Source: Verminephrobacter eiseniae EF01-2
GTDB lineage: Bacteria > Pseudomonadota > Gammaproteobacteria > Burkholderiales > Burkholderiaceae_C
Reading direction: 5' to 3'
NCBI RefSeq assembly: GCF_000015565.1
Contig: NC_008786.1
Coordinates: 2,046,001-2,110,000, forward strand
DNA length: 64,000 nt
The stretch's first letter is position 1. Each line of letters opens with the position of its first letter. A program made the position numbers and the translations under genes. Below, one piece after another: positions 47,671 through 59,262 of the stretch. The notes beneath the pieces were generated by a model. That model worked only from the letters and a program-made list of their open reading frames with translations. It did not search any database and was not told the DNA's origin.

Positions 47671-48958
47671 TGGACGACATGAGCATGGCGCGGGCCAGTT
47701 CCAGCCAACCCGCCCCGGCATCGGCCGCTGCGGCCCCGGGCACGCTCAAAAACGCCGTCATCGCGGCGCTGGTCACGGCCGTGCTCACCATTCCCGCGCT
47801 CGGCCTGAAACTGAGGATCGAGGGCTACGAGGTCGTGCTGGAGCCGCACTGGCGCCCGGTCTGGATGGCCGTGATCGCGGTGTTCCTGTTCCAGTTGTGC
47901 CGGCCGGTGCTCCGCCGCGCGTGCGGCGGGGCCGTGCGGCTGCCGTCGCTGCCTGCGCTGGGCGCGCGCCAGCAGCGCATGGCCATCGGGGTGCTGTTCG
48001 TGGCCGGCTTGGTGTGGCCCTTTTTCGGCTCGCGCGGCGCCGTGGATGTCGCCACGCTGGCGCTCATCTACGTGATTTTGGGCCTGGGCCTGAACATCGT
48101 GGTCGGTTTCGCCGGCCTGCTCGATCTGGGTTATGTGGGCTTTTACGCGGTCGGCGGCTACACCTACGCGCTGCTCAACCAGTATTTTGGGTTGACTTTC
48201 TGGGAATGCCTGCCGATCGCGGGCGCGATGTCGGCGCTGTTCGGCTTCCTGCTCGGCTTTCCGGTGCTGCGTCTGCGCGGCGACTACCTGGCCATCGTCA
48301 CGCTGGGCTTTGGCGAGATCATCCGCCTGCTGCTGAACAACCTCACCAGCCTGACGGGCGGCCCGGACGGGATCTCCGGGATACCGAAGCCCACCGTGTT
48401 CGGCATCGAGATGGCGCGCAGCGCCAAGGTCGAAGGCGACCGGACTTTCCACGAACTACTGGGCTGGACCTACAGCGGCGAGCACATGGTGATTTTCCTG
48501 TACCTGCTGGCGCTGCTGCTGGTGGGCGCTACGCTGCTGGTCAGCAGCCGGTTGATCCGCATGCCGATGGGCCGCGCCTGGGAAGCTCTGCGCGAGGACG
48601 AAATCGCCTGCCGCTCGCTGGGCCTGAACCCGACGCGCATCAAGCTGTCGGCCTTCACGCTGGGCGCGTCTTTCGCCGGCATCGGCGGCGCCTTCTTTGC
48701 CGCGCGCCAGGGCCTGGTCAACCCCGAGTCCTTCACCTTCATCGAATCGGCGCTGATCCTCGCGGTGGTGGTGCTGGGGGGCATGGGCTCGCAGCTCGGC
48801 GTGATCCTCGCCGCCCTCTTGCTGACCGCGCTGCCGGAACTGACGCGCGAATTCGCCGAGTACCGGATGCTGATCTTCGGCCTGGTGATGATCCTGATGA
48901 TGATGTGGCGTCCGCAGGGCCTGCTGCCCGCGCGCCGCCCGCATGTGGAGTTGCCGCG

Positions 48959-48962
<4 letters not shown>
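47670..48962 (+). CDS. livM: Branched-chain amino-acid ABC transporter permease LivM
   Basis: 430 residues, longer than the usual 300-360 because of an N-terminal part of about 110 residues with two extra hydrophobic segments. Core features: [72 protein letters not shown] and [17 protein letters not shown]. The ATG overlaps the livH stop (TGATG). Confidence 0.95.
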
Positions 48963-50451
<1,489 letters not shown>

Positions 50452-50761
50452 GGCTTTGCCGGCGCGCCCCCGCTGCCGCCGCCGGACGCTGCGCGCATGG
50501 CGCAGCGTGGCCGCCCCGGTACGCTGCGCGGCCTCGGGTTGCCGGCAGCGCCCTGGCGCGCACATGCTCCCGGCCCCATGTGCCGTGTCAATGTGCTGTG
50601 TCAATCTGCGCCCGGCGCGCTTGCCGCCGGCGCCGGATGGCCGCCCCGGGCATGCGCATTGCCAAAGCAATGCCTTGCCGTGCCGGCGCCGGCTTGCGCT
50701 ACAGTCGATCGATCACAAGGAGTGGAGTGTCGCGGCTTGCCGCAACGGACAGCAGGTGAAC
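50452..50761. other. Gene-free stretch between livF and the LacI-type gene
   Basis: 310 GC-rich bases (about 75 percent or more by eye). The frame of the regulator continues upstream through it without a recognisable domain. No clear promoter; the last 60 bases (ACAGTCGATCGATCACAAGG) are less GC-rich and may hold one. Confidence 0.5.
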
Positions 50762-51757
50762 GTGAAACTGATCGATGTGGCGCAGTTGGCAGGCGTCGAC
50801 ATCTCGACCGCCTCCCGCGTGTTGCGCGGCGAGTCCATGCAGCGCATCCGCGAAGAAACGCGCGGGCGCATCCTGGCCAGCGCGCGCCAACTGAACTACG
50901 CGCCCAATGAACTGGCCCGGGGTCTGCGCACCGCGCGCAGCAAGACCTTCGGCATCGTGGTGCCGCAGCTCGACAACCCGGTGTTTTCGACCGCCATCGA
51001 GGGGGCCGAGCTATCGGCCCGCCGGCACGGCTATTCACTGCTGATCGCGCACCGCCAATCCGGGGCCACCGATTCGGTCTATCGGCGCCTGGCGCATGGC
51101 AATCGGGTCGACGGCCTGCTGGTGGCGAGCCTGGACGACCAGGCCCTGCTGAAACCGGAGCTTGACGCGACGAACGTGCCGTTCGTGCTGTTGAACCGCA
51201 AGCTGGCCGGCGCTGCGCACTGCGTCGTCCTGGACAGCCGGGCGGCGGCCGAAATCGCCGTCGATCATCTGGTGTCGCTCGGGCATCGGCGCATCGCCCA
51301 TTTGGCCGGACGCCCGGGCGGCTTCAATGCCGGCGAACGCCTGGCCGGCTATCGCGCGGCGCTGCGGCGCCACGGCATCAGGTTCGATGCGCGCCTGGTC
51401 GCCGTCGCCGGCTACACCGCCGAGGGCGGCGCGGCGGCGATGCGCAGCCTGCTGCCGCAACGCCCGACCGCCGTGCTCGGCGCGACGCTGGTCAGCGCCG
51501 CCGGGGCGATGATGGTGTTGCACGAGGCGCGGCTGCAAATTCCTGCCGACATATCGGTGATCGGCCTGCACGACGCGCTGGTCGCGACCATGCTCTATCC
51601 ACCGCTGACCACCGTGCGCATGCCGACCGAGCGGATGGGCGAGTTGGCCACCGATCTGCTGGTGGCGCTGACCGGACACCAGCGCGTCAAAGCCGTCGCG
51701 CCCTTGCCGCCCGACGGCCTGGTGATCCGCGCCTCCACCGGGCCGGTGGCCGGTTGA
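50762..51757 (+). CDS. LacI-family transcriptional regulator of the downstream polyol operon
   Basis: 331 residues from GTG at 50762 (a GTG two codons earlier is possible). Helix-turn-helix KLIDVAQLAGVDISTASRVLRGESMQRIREETRGRI and the hinge region LNYAPNELARGL are textbook LacI; the ligand domain follows (FGIVVPQLDNPVFSTAIEGAE, SLGHRRIAHLAG, ISVIGLHDALVATMLYPPLTTVRM). It is 200 bases upstream of, and in the same direction as, the FAD oxidase operon, and an 18-base LacI-type operator sits in between, so it is the likely repressor. Confidence 0.94.
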   Translation: MKLIDVAQLAGVDISTASRVLRGESMQRIREETRGRILASARQLNYAPNELARGLRTARSKTFGIVVPQLDNPVFSTAIEGAELSARRHGYSLLIAHRQSGATDSVYRRLAHGNRVDGLLVASLDDQALLKPELDATNVPFVLLNRKLAGAAHCVVLDSRAAAEIAVDHLVSLGHRRIAHLAGRPGGFNAGERLAGYRAALRRHGIRFDARLVAVAGYTAEGGAAAMRSLLPQRPTAVLGATLVSAAGAMMVLHEARLQIPADISVIGLHDALVATMLYPPLTTVRMPTERMGELATDLLVALTGHQRVKAVAPLPPDGLVIRASTGPVAG

Positions 51758-51832
51758 CCGGGCCGCTGGCGCCAAGGTGCCGGTGCCGGGGCCGGGGCCG
51801 GGCAAGGGGGAGAGGGGAAAGGGAAAAGGGGG

Positions 51833-51879
51833 TTGACGGATCGCACCGGATCGCGCACCATTGAACAAACGATTGCTCA
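51833..51879 (+). promoter_or_regulatory. Putative promoter with LacI-type operator
   Basis: TGAACAAACGATTGCTCA (51862-51879) is an 18-base dyad (seven of nine positions match per arm) with a central CG, the standard shape of LacI-family operators. A TTGACG (51833) with a weak CACCAT 17 bases later stands just before it, so bound repressor would block transcription start. The operon begins at 51958. Confidence 0.6.
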
Positions 51880-51957
51880 TGGCGCCGCATCCCGTACATC
51901 GCGCCATGTATCAGGCGCCGCATCGGCACACCGGGGCAGAATCGAGGAGACAACGAC

Positions 51958-53490
51958 TTGGACGCGAGCACCATCGGCACGATCGACACCATTGCCGCCG
52001 CGCGCCGGCATGACCGTGTGGACACCGGTCTGGCCGAGGCATTCGGCCAGATCGTCGGCGCGCAGCAGGTCATCACCGCGTTCGATGCGCGCCTTGCGTA
52101 TGCGCGCGACCGCTTGCCATTCGCGGTGTTTCGCGAGCGCGCGGGCGGCATTGCCGGCGCCGTGCCGCGGCTGGTCCTGCGCCCGGCGGACGCGGCCCAG
52201 GTGGCGGCCATCGTGCGCCATGCCTGCGCCAACGGTATTCCGGTCATTCCGTATGGCAGCGGCTCGGGCGTGCTCGGTGGCGCGATCGCGCTCGGCGGCG
52301 AGGTGCTCGTCGATCTGCGCCGGCTCGACCGGATCGTCGCCATCCATCCGCTCGATGCGATGGTCACCGTCGAATGCGGAATGAACGGCGCCCGACTGGA
52401 GGCCGCGCTCGATGCCCAAGGGCTGACCACCGGGCATCTGCCGCAATCGATCGAGATTTCCACCGTCGGGGGCTGGGTGGCCTGTCGTGGCGGCGGCCAG
52501 GCATCGAGCCGCTACGGCAAGATCGAAGACATCGTCGTCGGGCTGAAGGCGGTGCTGCCGGACGGCAGGAGCATCGAAGTGCGGCCGGTGGCGCGGCGCT
52601 CGGTGGGGCCGTCGATACTCGATCTGCTGGTCGGCAGCGAAGGGGTGTTCGGCATCATCACCGAAGTGACGCTGCGGGTCTGGAAAAAACCGGCGCTCGA
52701 GCGCGCCGTGGTGCTGGCTTTTCCGTCATTGCCGGCGGCCTGGGGCTGCGCGCGCGAGATGATGCAGGCCGAACTGCGCCCGCAGATCGTGCGCATCTAC
52801 GACCATGTCGAGAGCGCCGAGCGCACCCGGGACCTGGCGCCGTTCGAGACCCGGCCGATCCTGGCGATGATGGCGTTTTGCGGCAGCGAGCCGATGGTCG
52901 CCGCCGAGTCGTCGACGGCGCTGGCCATCGCGGCAGCGTTCGACGGCCGGCAAGCACCGCTCGGCCCTTTCGAGCATTGGCAGCAAAACCGCTACGTCGC
53001 CTATTCGCAGAAGTGGCATGCAGCGGGCTACTTCAACGACACCATCGAAGTGACGGCGAACTGGTCGGCGATTCCGGCCCTGTATGAAGCGATTGCCCTG
53101 GCCGTGCGGCAGGTGCATCCGCTGCTGCATTTCGGCGCGCACTGGTCGCATGTCTATCCGGAGGGCGCCTGCCAGTACATGACCGTGCGCCTGCCGCCGA
53201 TGGACGCGCAGACCGCGCTGCCGCTGCACGCCGAGCTGTGGCAAGTGGTGCAGGATTTGACGCTGGCGCATGGCGGATCGATTGCGCACCACCACGGCGC
53301 CGGGCTGTTTCGCGGGCCGTGGATGGGGCGCGAACTCGGCACCGGGCTGGACGTGCTGCAGGCGATCAAGGACGCGCTCGATCCGGGCAATCTGCTCAAC
53401 CCCGGCAAGCTCGGCCTGCGGCCCCGCGCCGGGGCCAAGGATATTCGCCAGGGTTTCACCGGGCGGGGCGCAGGCCATGGCGGCGACTGA
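51958..53490 (+). CDS. FAD-binding oxidase (GlcD/alkyl-DHAP synthase-like)
   Basis: 510 residues of the PCMH-type FAD family (vanillyl-alcohol oxidase superfamily). FAD-binding VIPYGSGSGVLGGAIALGGEVLVDL near residue 95, GGWVACRGGGQASSRYGKIEDIVVGL near residue 178, and the C-terminal HHHGAGLFRGPWM and DPGNLLNPGKLGL. Overall length and pattern resemble alkyl-DHAP synthase-type and glycolate-oxidase-type proteins. It likely oxidises a hydroxyl acid or polyol. TTG start with a GAGGAG site; first gene of the operon. Substrate unknown. Confidence 0.85.
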   Translation: MDASTIGTIDTIAAARRHDRVDTGLAEAFGQIVGAQQVITAFDARLAYARDRLPFAVFRERAGGIAGAVPRLVLRPADAAQVAAIVRHACANGIPVIPYGSGSGVLGGAIALGGEVLVDLRRLDRIVAIHPLDAMVTVECGMNGARLEAALDAQGLTTGHLPQSIEISTVGGWVACRGGGQASSRYGKIEDIVVGLKAVLPDGRSIEVRPVARRSVGPSILDLLVGSEGVFGIITEVTLRVWKKPALERAVVLAFPSLPAAWGCAREMMQAELRPQIVRIYDHVESAERTRDLAPFETRPILAMMAFCGSEPMVAAESSTALAIAAAFDGRQAPLGPFEHWQQNRYVAYSQKWHAAGYFNDTIEVTANWSAIPALYEAIALAVRQVHPLLHFGAHWSHVYPEGACQYMTVRLPPMDAQTALPLHAELWQVVQDLTLAHGGSIAHHHGAGLFRGPWMGRELGTGLDVLQAIKDALDPGNLLNPGKLGLRPRAGAKDIRQGFTGRGAGHGGD

Positions 53491-54997
53491 AGCGCTGCTC
53501 GCCGGCATCGACCTCGGCGCGGGTTCACTGAAGGTGAGCATCGTCCGGGCCGACGGCGCGCTGGTGGCCGAAGCGTCCAGGCCGGTCGCCACGGAGTCGC
53601 CACAGCCGGGCTGGAGCGAGCAAGACCCGCAGGACTGGTGGCGCGCCTGCTGCCAGGCATTGCGCGCGGTGCTGGCGCAGGCGGCCTGTCCGGCGCGCGC
53701 CATCGCTGCGATTTCGTTTTCCGCCGGCGCCCACACCCAGGTGCTGGAGGACGCCCAGGGCCGGGTCATCCGCCCGGCCATTTTGTGGAACGACCAGCGC
53801 AGCCGGGCGCAGACCCAGGCGTTGCGCGCGCAGGCCGACGCGCAAATCTTCGCCATCGCCGCCAACCGCGCCAATCCCACCTGGACGCTGCCGCAGATGC
53901 TGTGGCTGCGCGACGCCGAGCCAGAGTCCTTTGCGCGGGTAGCGCGGCTGTACCTGGCCAAGGATTGGCTGCGCGCCAGATTCACCGGCACCTGGGAGAC
54001 CGACAGCATCGATGCGCTTGGCACCTTGATGCTGGACGCGGCCTCGGTGCGCTGGTCGCAGACGCTGTGCGACCTGATCGGCTGGCGCATGGCGACGCTG
54101 CCGCCGATCGTCGCGTCCAAGGCCGTCGTCGGCCATGTCGGCGCAGCCGCAGCGCGGGCGACCGGACTGGCCGAGGGCACGCCGGTGGTCTGCGGCAGTT
54201 CCGACACCGCCGCCGAGACCTTTGGCGCCGGCATGGTGCACGAAGGCATGGGCGTGGTGAAACTGGCCACCGCCGCCACGGTCAGCGTGCTGTCGCCGCA
54301 GCCACGGCCGGACTGGGCGCTGATCAACTACTACCACATCGTTCCCGGGCATTGGTACGTCATCACTGCGACCAATTCCTGCGCCTCGGCGCACAAATGG
54401 CTGCGCGACACCTTCTTTCGCCGCGCCGGTGACGATGGCAGCGCGGTCTTTGACGCGATGGACCGGCAGGCGGCAGCGGTTGCGGCCGGCGCCGAAGGGC
54501 TGTTCTTCCACCCCTATCTGAACGGCGAGCGCAGCCCGCACTGGGATCCGCTGCTGCGCGCCGATTTCGTCGGCGCCGGCTTCAACCACGGCGCCGGGCA
54601 TTTCGTGCGCGCCCTTTATGAGGGCATCGCCTATTCGCTGCGCGACTGCCGCGATGTGCTCCAGGCCCGGGGCCTCGGCTTTGCGGTGGCGCGGCTGACC
54701 GGCGGCGGAGCGCGCAGCGCGCTGTGGCGCCAGATCGTCGCCGACATGCTCGATGTCCAGGTCGAACTCCCGACGGTCGCCGATGCCTCGTTCGGCGCAG
54801 CGCTGCTCGCCGGTGTCGGCGTCGGCGTGTTCGCCAGCGAGCAAGACGCGGCCAAGCTCGTGACCGTGGCCGCGCGCACCCGGCCCGATCCGGCCCGCGT
54901 GGCGCTCTACGAGCGTGGCGCGCCCATTTATCGCGATATACAGGCGGCGCTGGCGCCGCTGAACCATCGCATCCATGACTTCGTGGCGGGGCGATGA
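53477..54997 (+). CDS. FGGY-family carbohydrate kinase (xylulokinase-like)
   Basis: 506 residues: N-terminal ATP-fold motif LAGIDLGAGSLKVSIV, PAILWNDQRS, GSSDTAAETFGAG and the C-terminal TGGGARSALWRQIVADML. It phosphorylates a sugar, ketose or polyol. The ATG lies inside the previous gene, 14 bases before its stop. Sugar specificity cannot be read out; the neighbours point to a polyol-derived ketose. Confidence 0.92.
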   Translation: MAATEALLAGIDLGAGSLKVSIVRADGALVAEASRPVATESPQPGWSEQDPQDWWRACCQALRAVLAQAACPARAIAAISFSAGAHTQVLEDAQGRVIRPAILWNDQRSRAQTQALRAQADAQIFAIAANRANPTWTLPQMLWLRDAEPESFARVARLYLAKDWLRARFTGTWETDSIDALGTLMLDAASVRWSQTLCDLIGWRMATLPPIVASKAVVGHVGAAAARATGLAEGTPVVCGSSDTAAETFGAGMVHEGMGVVKLATAATVSVLSPQPRPDWALINYYHIVPGHWYVITATNSCASAHKWLRDTFFRRAGDDGSAVFDAMDRQAAAVAAGAEGLFFHPYLNGERSPHWDPLLRADFVGAGFNHGAGHFVRALYEGIAYSLRDCRDVLQARGLGFAVARLTGGGARSALWRQIVADMLDVQVELPTVADASFGAALLAGVGVGVFASEQDAAKLVTVAARTRPDPARVALYERGAPIYRDIQAALAPLNHRIHDFVAGR

Positions 54998-55033
54998 CGA
55001 GCGCAGACCGGCCCCGGGTCGGCAAGGCCGCGC

Positions 55034-56149
55034 ATGGCTGAAATCCGGCTGGAAAAGGTGCGCAAGACCTACGGCAATGTGGTTGCGGTGCATGGTGTCG
55101 ACCTGTGCATCGGCGACGGCGAGTTGCTCGTGTTTCTGGGCCCCTCGGGCTGCGGCAAATCGACCACGCTGCGCATGATCGCCGGGCTCGAGGAGACCAG
55201 CTCCGGCACGATCCGCATCGGTGAGCGCGATGTCACCACGCTGGAGCCCAAGGATCGCAACATCGCGATGGTGTTCCAGAACTACGCGCTCTATCCGCAC
55301 AAGACGATCTACGACAACCTGGCCTTCGGCCTGCGCATGCGCAAGATGGGGCGCGATCAGATCGACGCGCGGGTGCGCAAGGCGGCGGCCATGCTGGGCC
55401 TGGCGGAACTGCTGGGGCGCCGGCCCAAGCAGCTCTCCGGCGGCCAGATGCAGCGCGTCGCGCTCGGCCGCGCGCTGGTGCGCGAGCCGGACGTGTTTCT
55501 GCTCGACGAGCCGCTGTCCAACCTCGACGCGAAACTGCGCGCGCGGATGCGCGAGGAAATCGCGCGCCTGCACCAGGAGATCGGCACCAGCATGGTCTAT
55601 GTGACCCACGATCAGGTCGAGGCGATGACGCTGGCCGACCGCATCGTGATCATGCGCGACGGCCATGTGCAGCAGATCGGCGCGCCGCTGGCGGTCTACG
55701 ACCGGCCGGCGAACCTGTTCGTCGCGGGCTTCATCGGCTCGCCAGAGATGAATTTGATCGAGGGGCGGATCGATGGCGCCCGCTTCGTCGCCGACCGCTT
55801 CGTGCTGCCTGCCGCACCCGTCGCCGCCCGCTCCGGGGCGGCCGTGGTGCTCGGCATCCGCCCGGAGCATATCGCGCTGGTGCATGGCGCGGGCGACCGC
55901 GATCAGGGCGGTGCCGACTTCGACTTCACCGTGCGCCTGATCGAGCAACTCGGCGCGCAAACGCTGTGCATTGGCGAGATCGCCGGCCAGCGCCTGCGCA
56001 TCCTCGGCGAGCGGGTCGATGGCTGGGCGCCCGGGCACAGCGTCCGCGTCCGGCTGCAGCCAGCGCGCCTGCATTGGTTCGACCCATCCGACGGACAGCG
56101 ATTGCCCTCGGGCACCGGCGCGCACCGAGCACAGACCACAGGCCCATGA
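55034..56149 (+). CDS. Sugar/polyol ABC transporter ATP-binding protein (UgpC/MalK-like)
   Basis: 371 residues. Walker A GPSGCGKSTTLR near residue 38, signature LSGGQMQRVALGRAL, Walker B VFLLDEPLSNLDAKLR, then the C-terminal TOBE region typical of the MalK/UgpC group (ANLFVAGFIGSPEMNLIEGR, VVLGIRPEHIAL). Provides energy for the two permeases downstream. Confidence 0.94.
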   Translation: MAEIRLEKVRKTYGNVVAVHGVDLCIGDGELLVFLGPSGCGKSTTLRMIAGLEETSSGTIRIGERDVTTLEPKDRNIAMVFQNYALYPHKTIYDNLAFGLRMRKMGRDQIDARVRKAAAMLGLAELLGRRPKQLSGGQMQRVALGRALVREPDVFLLDEPLSNLDAKLRARMREEIARLHQEIGTSMVYVTHDQVEAMTLADRIVIMRDGHVQQIGAPLAVYDRPANLFVAGFIGSPEMNLIEGRIDGARFVADRFVLPAAPVAARSGAAVVLGIRPEHIALVHGAGDRDQGGADFDFTVRLIEQLGAQTLCIGEIAGQRLRILGERVDGWAPGHSVRVRLQPARLHWFDPSDGQRLPSGTGAHRAQTTGP

Positions 56150-56162
56150 CGGAGACGAGACC

Positions 56163-57524
56163 ATGACGGAAACCACAGCCACCACAGCCACCACGCAGCG
56201 ACAACCGGCCGGCCTTCGTCGGCGCACGCTGATCCGGCGCGGCAGTGCTGCGCTCGGCGCCGCGCTGACGCTGGGCGCGCCCACGGTGTGGGGGCAGGGC
56301 AAGAAGACGCTGCGCTTTCTCAACAGCGAAACCTCGATCGACAGCATCCGCGCGCTGAAAGTCGCCTGCGCCGACTACGAAAGGCAGTTCGGCACCCGGA
56401 TCGTGATCGATTCCGTTCCCATCGACGACGCCTTCATCAAGGTCACGACCTCGCTGCGCGGCGGACAGCCCTATGACATCGCCACGCTGGCCTTTGTCGG
56501 CCATGTGCTGCTGTTGCAGGCCGACGACCGCCTGATGCCGCTGACCGAACTGACCAGCAAGCACCAGTGGGGGCACAAAATCCTGTTCCCGCTCAAGAAC
56601 CAGGTCTACTGGTACCCCTATGACTACAACCTGGCGTGGATCTATTACCGCAAGGACCTGTACGAGCAAAAGGGCCTGAGCGTTCCCAAGTCTTACGAGC
56701 AGATGCTCAAGAACGCGCAGACGCTGAGCGCCGATGGCCGCCATGGCGCGCTGTTTCCGATCGGCAGCAACGGCGCGACGAACTGGCTGTCGTCGGGCTT
56801 CATGTGGGCCGAGGGCGTGAAGCTGTTCGACGACCAGTGGAACGTGCTGCTGGACAGCGCCGAGATGGCGCCCCGGGTGGGGCGCTATCTGGACTTTTTC
56901 GCCGCGCTCTACAAGAGCATGCCGGCGGGCGCGAGCCAGGCGGGCTTCGGCGAAATGCTCAGCAATTTTTCCTCCGACAAGGTGGCGCATGTGGCCTACG
57001 CCGGGCGCATCATCGAGGCGCTCGAGCGCAACGCGCCGGCGCTGTCGACCCGCTACGGCATCACCCCCTACATGGACAGCAAGGGCCGGGCGAAGGCGGT
57101 CAACCACGGCTACGACGGCTGGGTGGTGCTCAAGACGCCGAACTCCGACGAGGCCATGAAATTCATGGCCTGGTTCACCGAGCACCAGTACATCAACTTC
57201 CTGCACACCGCGCCGCTGCACTTTCAGCCGCCCCGCCTGGACATCTACGACGACCTGCGCTGGCGCGCCCACCCGCTGATCGCCAAGCACCAGGAGGCGG
57301 TCGAGACGATGCGCAGCTTCATCACCGACAAGTCGGTCATCCTGACTTCCGTGGATACCGAAGGCCCGGCGCCCGATCTGCGCCCCGGCAAGGTGCTCGA
57401 AGGCTTCGTGATCCCCGAAATGCTGCAAAACAAGGTGCTGAAAAACATGCCGTCGGCCGAATGCGTGAAGCTCGCCGCCGACAAGATGCGCAAGCTCACC
57501 GGGGCTGGCGCAGGTGCTGCGTAG
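56163..57524 (+). CDS. Sugar/polyol ABC transporter substrate-binding protein (family 1)
   Basis: 453 residues with an arginine-rich twin-arginine-like leader (LRRRTLIRRGSAALGAALTLGAP) and family-1 features (LRFLNSETSIDSIRALKVACADYERQFGTRIVIDSVP, LAWIYYRKDLYEQKGLSVPKSYEQML). Periplasmic. ATG at 56163. Ligand unknown. Confidence 0.9.
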   Translation: MTETTATTATTQRQPAGLRRRTLIRRGSAALGAALTLGAPTVWGQGKKTLRFLNSETSIDSIRALKVACADYERQFGTRIVIDSVPIDDAFIKVTTSLRGGQPYDIATLAFVGHVLLLQADDRLMPLTELTSKHQWGHKILFPLKNQVYWYPYDYNLAWIYYRKDLYEQKGLSVPKSYEQMLKNAQTLSADGRHGALFPIGSNGATNWLSSGFMWAEGVKLFDDQWNVLLDSAEMAPRVGRYLDFFAALYKSMPAGASQAGFGEMLSNFSSDKVAHVAYAGRIIEALERNAPALSTRYGITPYMDSKGRAKAVNHGYDGWVVLKTPNSDEAMKFMAWFTEHQYINFLHTAPLHFQPPRLDIYDDLRWRAHPLIAKHQEAVETMRSFITDKSVILTSVDTEGPAPDLRPGKVLEGFVIPEMLQNKVLKNMPSAECVKLAADKMRKLTGAGAGAA

Positions 57525-57536
57525 CGGAGCCGGGCG

Positions 57537-58397
57537 GTGAGTTCCAAAGCCACGATCTACAGCTTCCTGTGCGCGGGGCTGGCGTTGACGCTGGCGCTGA
57601 TCGTGGCGCCGGCCATCCATGCGGTGGGCCTGAGCTTCTACGCGATGGACTCGTTCGTCGGCAGCGCCCGGTGGGTCGGGCTGGACAACTATGCCGCGGT
57701 GCTGCGCGAAGCGCAGTTTTGGCGCGCGCTGTGCAACGGCGCGCTCTATGCGCTGGCGAGCATCGCGCTGCAGGTGGCGCTGGGCATCGCCTGCGCGCTG
57801 GTATTGAACGAAAAATTCTTCGGGCGCAACCTGGTGCGCGGCCTGTCGATCCTGCCCTATCTGCTGCCCACCGTGGTGGTGATCCTGACCTTCAAGTGGA
57901 TGGTCGATGGCAGCATAGGCATCGTCACCCGGATGGTCGCCGCGCTCGGCTGGCCGGCGATCCAATGGTTCGAAAGCCCCGGCGCGGCGATGGCCTCGAC
58001 GGTGCTGGTCAGCGTCTGGATGTGGACACCGTTCGTCAGCACCTGCTTTCTTGCCGCGCTGCAAACCGTGCCGCCGGCACTGTACGAGGCGGCCCGGGTC
58101 GACGGCACCAACGCCGTGCAGCGCTTCTGGCACATCACATTGCCGATGCTGCGGCCCATCCTCACGGTGGTGGTGCTGCTGCGCGCGATCTGGATGTTCA
58201 ACAAGTTCGACGTGATCTGGCTCCTGACGCGCGGCGGGCCGGTGGGCGCTACGGAGAACCTGGCGCTGCTGTCCTACCGCCACGCCTTTGGCCTGTTCGA
58301 CATTGGCGGCGGCGCGGCGATTGCCACCATCTCGTTCCTGATCCTGTCGGCGGCGGTGCTGGTCTATTTCAGGATTTTTCCGCTGGAGGACGAGTGA
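57537..58397 (+). CDS. Sugar/polyol ABC transporter permease (UgpA/MalF-like)
   Basis: 286 residues, six membrane helices, with the coupling loop EAARVDGTNAVQRFWHITLPMLRPI near residue 185. GTG start. The last base is shared with the next gene's ATG (TGATG). Confidence 0.93.
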   Translation: MSSKATIYSFLCAGLALTLALIVAPAIHAVGLSFYAMDSFVGSARWVGLDNYAAVLREAQFWRALCNGALYALASIALQVALGIACALVLNEKFFGRNLVRGLSILPYLLPTVVVILTFKWMVDGSIGIVTRMVAALGWPAIQWFESPGAAMASTVLVSVWMWTPFVSTCFLAALQTVPPALYEAARVDGTNAVQRFWHITLPMLRPILTVVVLLRAIWMFNKFDVIWLLTRGGPVGATENLALLSYRHAFGLFDIGGGAAIATISFLILSAAVLVYFRIFPLEDE

Positions 58398-59230
58398 TGG
58401 CGCGCCCCGCAGCGATACCGGCGCGGATCGGCCTGTATGCCGCAGCGCTGCTGATCGCGGGCTATGCCGGCTTTCCGATCTACTGGATGATCGTCTCCAG
58501 CCTGCGCGAACCGGCGGCCTTGCTGAACCAGATCGAGCTGCTGCCGTCGCCGCTGTCACTGCAGTCGTACCGCAATCTGCTGGAGTTGACCGACTACCCG
58601 GCGCATTTCGCCAACAGCGCGATCGTGGCGCTGGTGACCGTGGCCGTCACCATGGTGTTCTCGGTGATGATCGCCTACGCGGTGACGCGCCAGCGCATCC
58701 GTGGCAAGAAACTGATCGTGGGCGCGATGCTGTACGCCTACATGTTCCCGCCGCTGCTGATCGCGATTCCGATGTACACGATCTTTGCGCAGTGGGGCCT
58801 GGGCGACACCCTGGCCGGATTGATCGCCGCGCATCTGACGCTGACGCTGCCGCTCGGGGTCTGGTTCCTGTGGGGCTTTTTCAAGAACATGCCGTTCGAG
58901 CTCGAAGAGGCCGCGATGGTCGATGGCTGCACCAGGCTCGGTGCTTTCGTGCGCGTGGTGCTGCCGCTGGCGCTGCCGGGATTGATCACCGTCTCGATTT
59001 TCTCGTTCCTGCTGTCGTGGACCGACTACACCTTCGCCCTGATCATGATCGGCAGCGACGCCAACAAGACGCTGCCGGTGGGGCTGGCCTCGATGCTCGG
59101 CTCGTTCGACCTGCGCTGGGGCGAGGTGATGGCCGGCGCCACGCTGATTGCGCTGCCGCTGTTCGTGGCGTTCGCGTTCCTGACGAAGTATTTCATCCAG
59201 GGGCTGGGCGCCGGGGCGGTCAAAGGTTGA
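58397..59230 (+). CDS. Sugar/polyol ABC transporter permease (UgpE/MalG-like)
   Basis: 277 residues, six helices; N-terminal YAGFPIYWMIVSSLREPA and coupling loop EEAAMVDGCTRLGAFVRVVLPLALPGL near residue 175. Second permease of the importer. Confidence 0.93.
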   Translation: MARPAAIPARIGLYAAALLIAGYAGFPIYWMIVSSLREPAALLNQIELLPSPLSLQSYRNLLELTDYPAHFANSAIVALVTVAVTMVFSVMIAYAVTRQRIRGKKLIVGAMLYAYMFPPLLIAIPMYTIFAQWGLGDTLAGLIAAHLTLTLPLGVWFLWGFFKNMPFELEEAAMVDGCTRLGAFVRVVLPLALPGLITVSIFSFLLSWTDYTFALIMIGSDANKTLPVGLASMLGSFDLRWGEVMAGATLIALPLFVAFAFLTKYFIQGLGAGAVKG

Positions 59231-59262
59231 TGGAACCATCGGTCTGAACCCAAGGAGATGTG